A DNA stretch of 15,254 nt from Aquificota bacterium. GTDB lineage: Bacteria; Thermosulfidibacterota; Thermosulfidibacteria; Thermosulfidibacterales; Thermosulfidibacteraceae. The stretch lies in NCBI GenBank assembly GCA_015494645.1, contig WGAU01000099.1, positions 1 to 15,254 of the forward strand. The letters are read 5' to 3'. Below are positions 14,358 through 15,254 of the stretch, piece by piece. The stretch's first letter is position 1, and each line of letters starts with the position of its first letter. The translations under genes were made by a program, and so were the position numbers. Under the pieces are notes generated by a model. That model did not search any database, had not been told where the DNA came from, and saw only the letters and a list, made by a program, of their open reading frames with translations.

Positions 14358-15254
14358 TCGTTTCCATTGATAAGCTAGTCTACAATGGCTACGGAATGGG
14401 TAGAGACCCAAGCGGTCTCGTAATATTCGTTCCCTACACCGCTCCAAAGGACCTTGTTGATGTTGAAATAACAGAAAGAAAAAAAGACTTTGCCTTCGGA
14501 AAGACAAAAGAGATAGTAGAAGCATCCCCCCTGCGTAGAGAACCCAAGTGTCCACACTTTGGCGTGTGCGGTTCTTGCCAGTGGCTACACATAACCTACC
14601 AGACCCAGATTGAAGCTAAAAGGGAAATACTCCTAAGAGAAATCACCAAGTACATAGAAAAGCCGCCCAGTATTGAAATTGTGCCATCCCCTGAGTGGGA
14701 ATACCGCAGAAGGGTAAGATTCTACGTAGAAAAAAAGCTCATAGGCTTTCGCAGATACAAAAGCCACAAGCTCTGCCCCGTGGGAAACTGTGCATCAGCC
14801 ACCGATGGTATAAACAAAGCTCTACTGGTTCTTTACCAATACCAAAGCGTACTGAAGAGCGCTCATGAAATCTGGATGGGAGAAGACATTGAAGGACACA
14901 CCCTTTTGGTATGCATAAAAGCCCAGAACAAAATAAAAGAGATCCATCACATATACCACAGTCTCAAGGAAAGCACCCGAAAAGAGGTAGGGGTACGCAT
15001 AAAATATCCTAAAAAAAGAAGCCAGTTGGGGAAGGAATTCATAACGGAAAAACTTTGTGGTGTAAAGGTAAAATACACATACGAAAGCTTTTTTCAAGCA
15101 AACAAATTCCTAACCTCCAAACTTGTTGAAGACGTAGTTGAGCAGATATCCCCCAGTGAAAAGGTTCTTGAACTTTACTGTGGCTGTGGAACCTTCACCC
15201 TGCCTGCATTAACCAAAGCCCGAAGCATAAAGGCCGTGGACATAAATCCACTAC
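14354..15254 (+). CDS. RlmD/TrmA-family 23S rRNA (uracil-C5)-methyltransferase, N-terminal part (3' end outside window)
   Basis: Members of this family methylate C5 of uridine in 23S rRNA or tRNA with SAM. About 300 codons are visible. The N terminus looks like a TRAM domain (about 1-55, DKLVYNGYGMGR and VIFVPYTAPKDLVDV). An Fe-S motif follows, Cys66, Cys72 and Cys75 in CPHFGVCGSC, with Cys140 in KLCPVGNC as the probable fourth ligand. Next come SPEWEYRRRVRF, FFQANKF and the SAM-binding motif VLELYCGCGTFTLPA. The catalytic Cys and Glu of the family lie beyond the window edge. The start is GTG, overlapping the lipoprotein stop (GTGA), with AAGGA (14343-14347) 6 nt before it. The TRAM plus Fe-S arrangement fits RlmD or RlmCD better than TrmA; the exact target is not assignable here. 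Confidence 0.93.
   Translation, partial: MIVSIDKLVYNGYGMGRDPSGLVIFVPYTAPKDLVDVEITERKKDFAFGKTKEIVEASPLRREPKCPHFGVCGSCQWLHITYQTQIEAKREILLREITKYIEKPPSIEIVPSPEWEYRRRVRFYVEKKLIGFRRYKSHKLCPVGNCASATDGINKALLVLYQYQSVLKSAHEIWMGEDIEGHTLLVCIKAQNKIKEIHHIYHSLKESTRKEVGVRIKYPKKRSQLGKEFITEKLCGVKVKYTYESFFQANKFLTSKLVEDVVEQISPSEKVLELYCGCGTFTLPALTKARSIKAVDINPL

Noticed and set aside
1..15254. tRNA or rRNA genes, CRISPR arrays, insertion sequences, phage or defence modules
   Set aside because: Nearly every base is covered by recognised housekeeping genes or the two unknown proteins. I saw no repeat arrays, transposase motifs or RNA gene signatures.

Overview
The window reads as chromosomal DNA of an anaerobic, probably thermophilic bacterium. 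The gene set is bacterial: SecG, UppP, a bacterial-type AspRS with a GAD-like insertion, a fused chorismate mutase/prephenate dehydratase and a CtpA-type periplasmic protease. Ferredoxin-dependent 2-oxoacid oxidoreductase subunits point to anaerobic metabolism. Arginine is mostly AGA/AGG, isoleucine is often ATA, and the proteins are rich in Lys and Glu, a pattern common in thermophiles. CtpA plus a YibQ-type divergent polysaccharide deacetylase suggests a diderm. I cannot fix the phylum from the sequence alone; a Thermodesulfobacteriota-like or other deep-branching thermophilic lineage is a guess.

Layout. Positions 1-2305 (+ strand): the 3' end of an acyl-CoA dehydrogenase, a NeuB/SpsE-family sugar-acid synthase broken by a one-base frameshift in a C5 run, and a TPR-like protein of unknown function. 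Positions 2302-10950 (- strand): one tightly packed run of ten genes, transcribed in the order gapA, pgk, tpiA, secG, pheA, ctpA, YibQ-type deacetylase, 2-oxoacid:ferredoxin oxidoreductase beta, the same enzyme's gamma subunit, uppP. The largest gap in it is 15 nt and many junctions overlap. It combines lower glycolysis, phenylalanine synthesis, protein export and envelope maintenance. Positions 10951-11032 are the only real intergenic region and hold the divergent start signals. Positions 11033-15254 (+ strand): hisS, aspS, a small putative lipoprotein and the start of an RlmD/TrmA-family rRNA methyltransferase, all joined by 4-nt start/stop overlaps, which looks like a translation-related operon.

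The gene content is mostly ordinary. The points worth a second look are the frameshifted synthase, the oxidoreductase beta/gamma pair with no alpha subunit beside it, the ctpA-yibQ pair without its usual envC neighbour, an AspRS with residues linked to non-discriminating enzymes, an eight-cysteine insertion in HisRS, two unrecognised proteins, and convergent operons that share stop-codon bases. I found no rRNA or tRNA genes, CRISPR arrays, insertion sequences, att sites or origin, and no convincing novel defence or mobile system.
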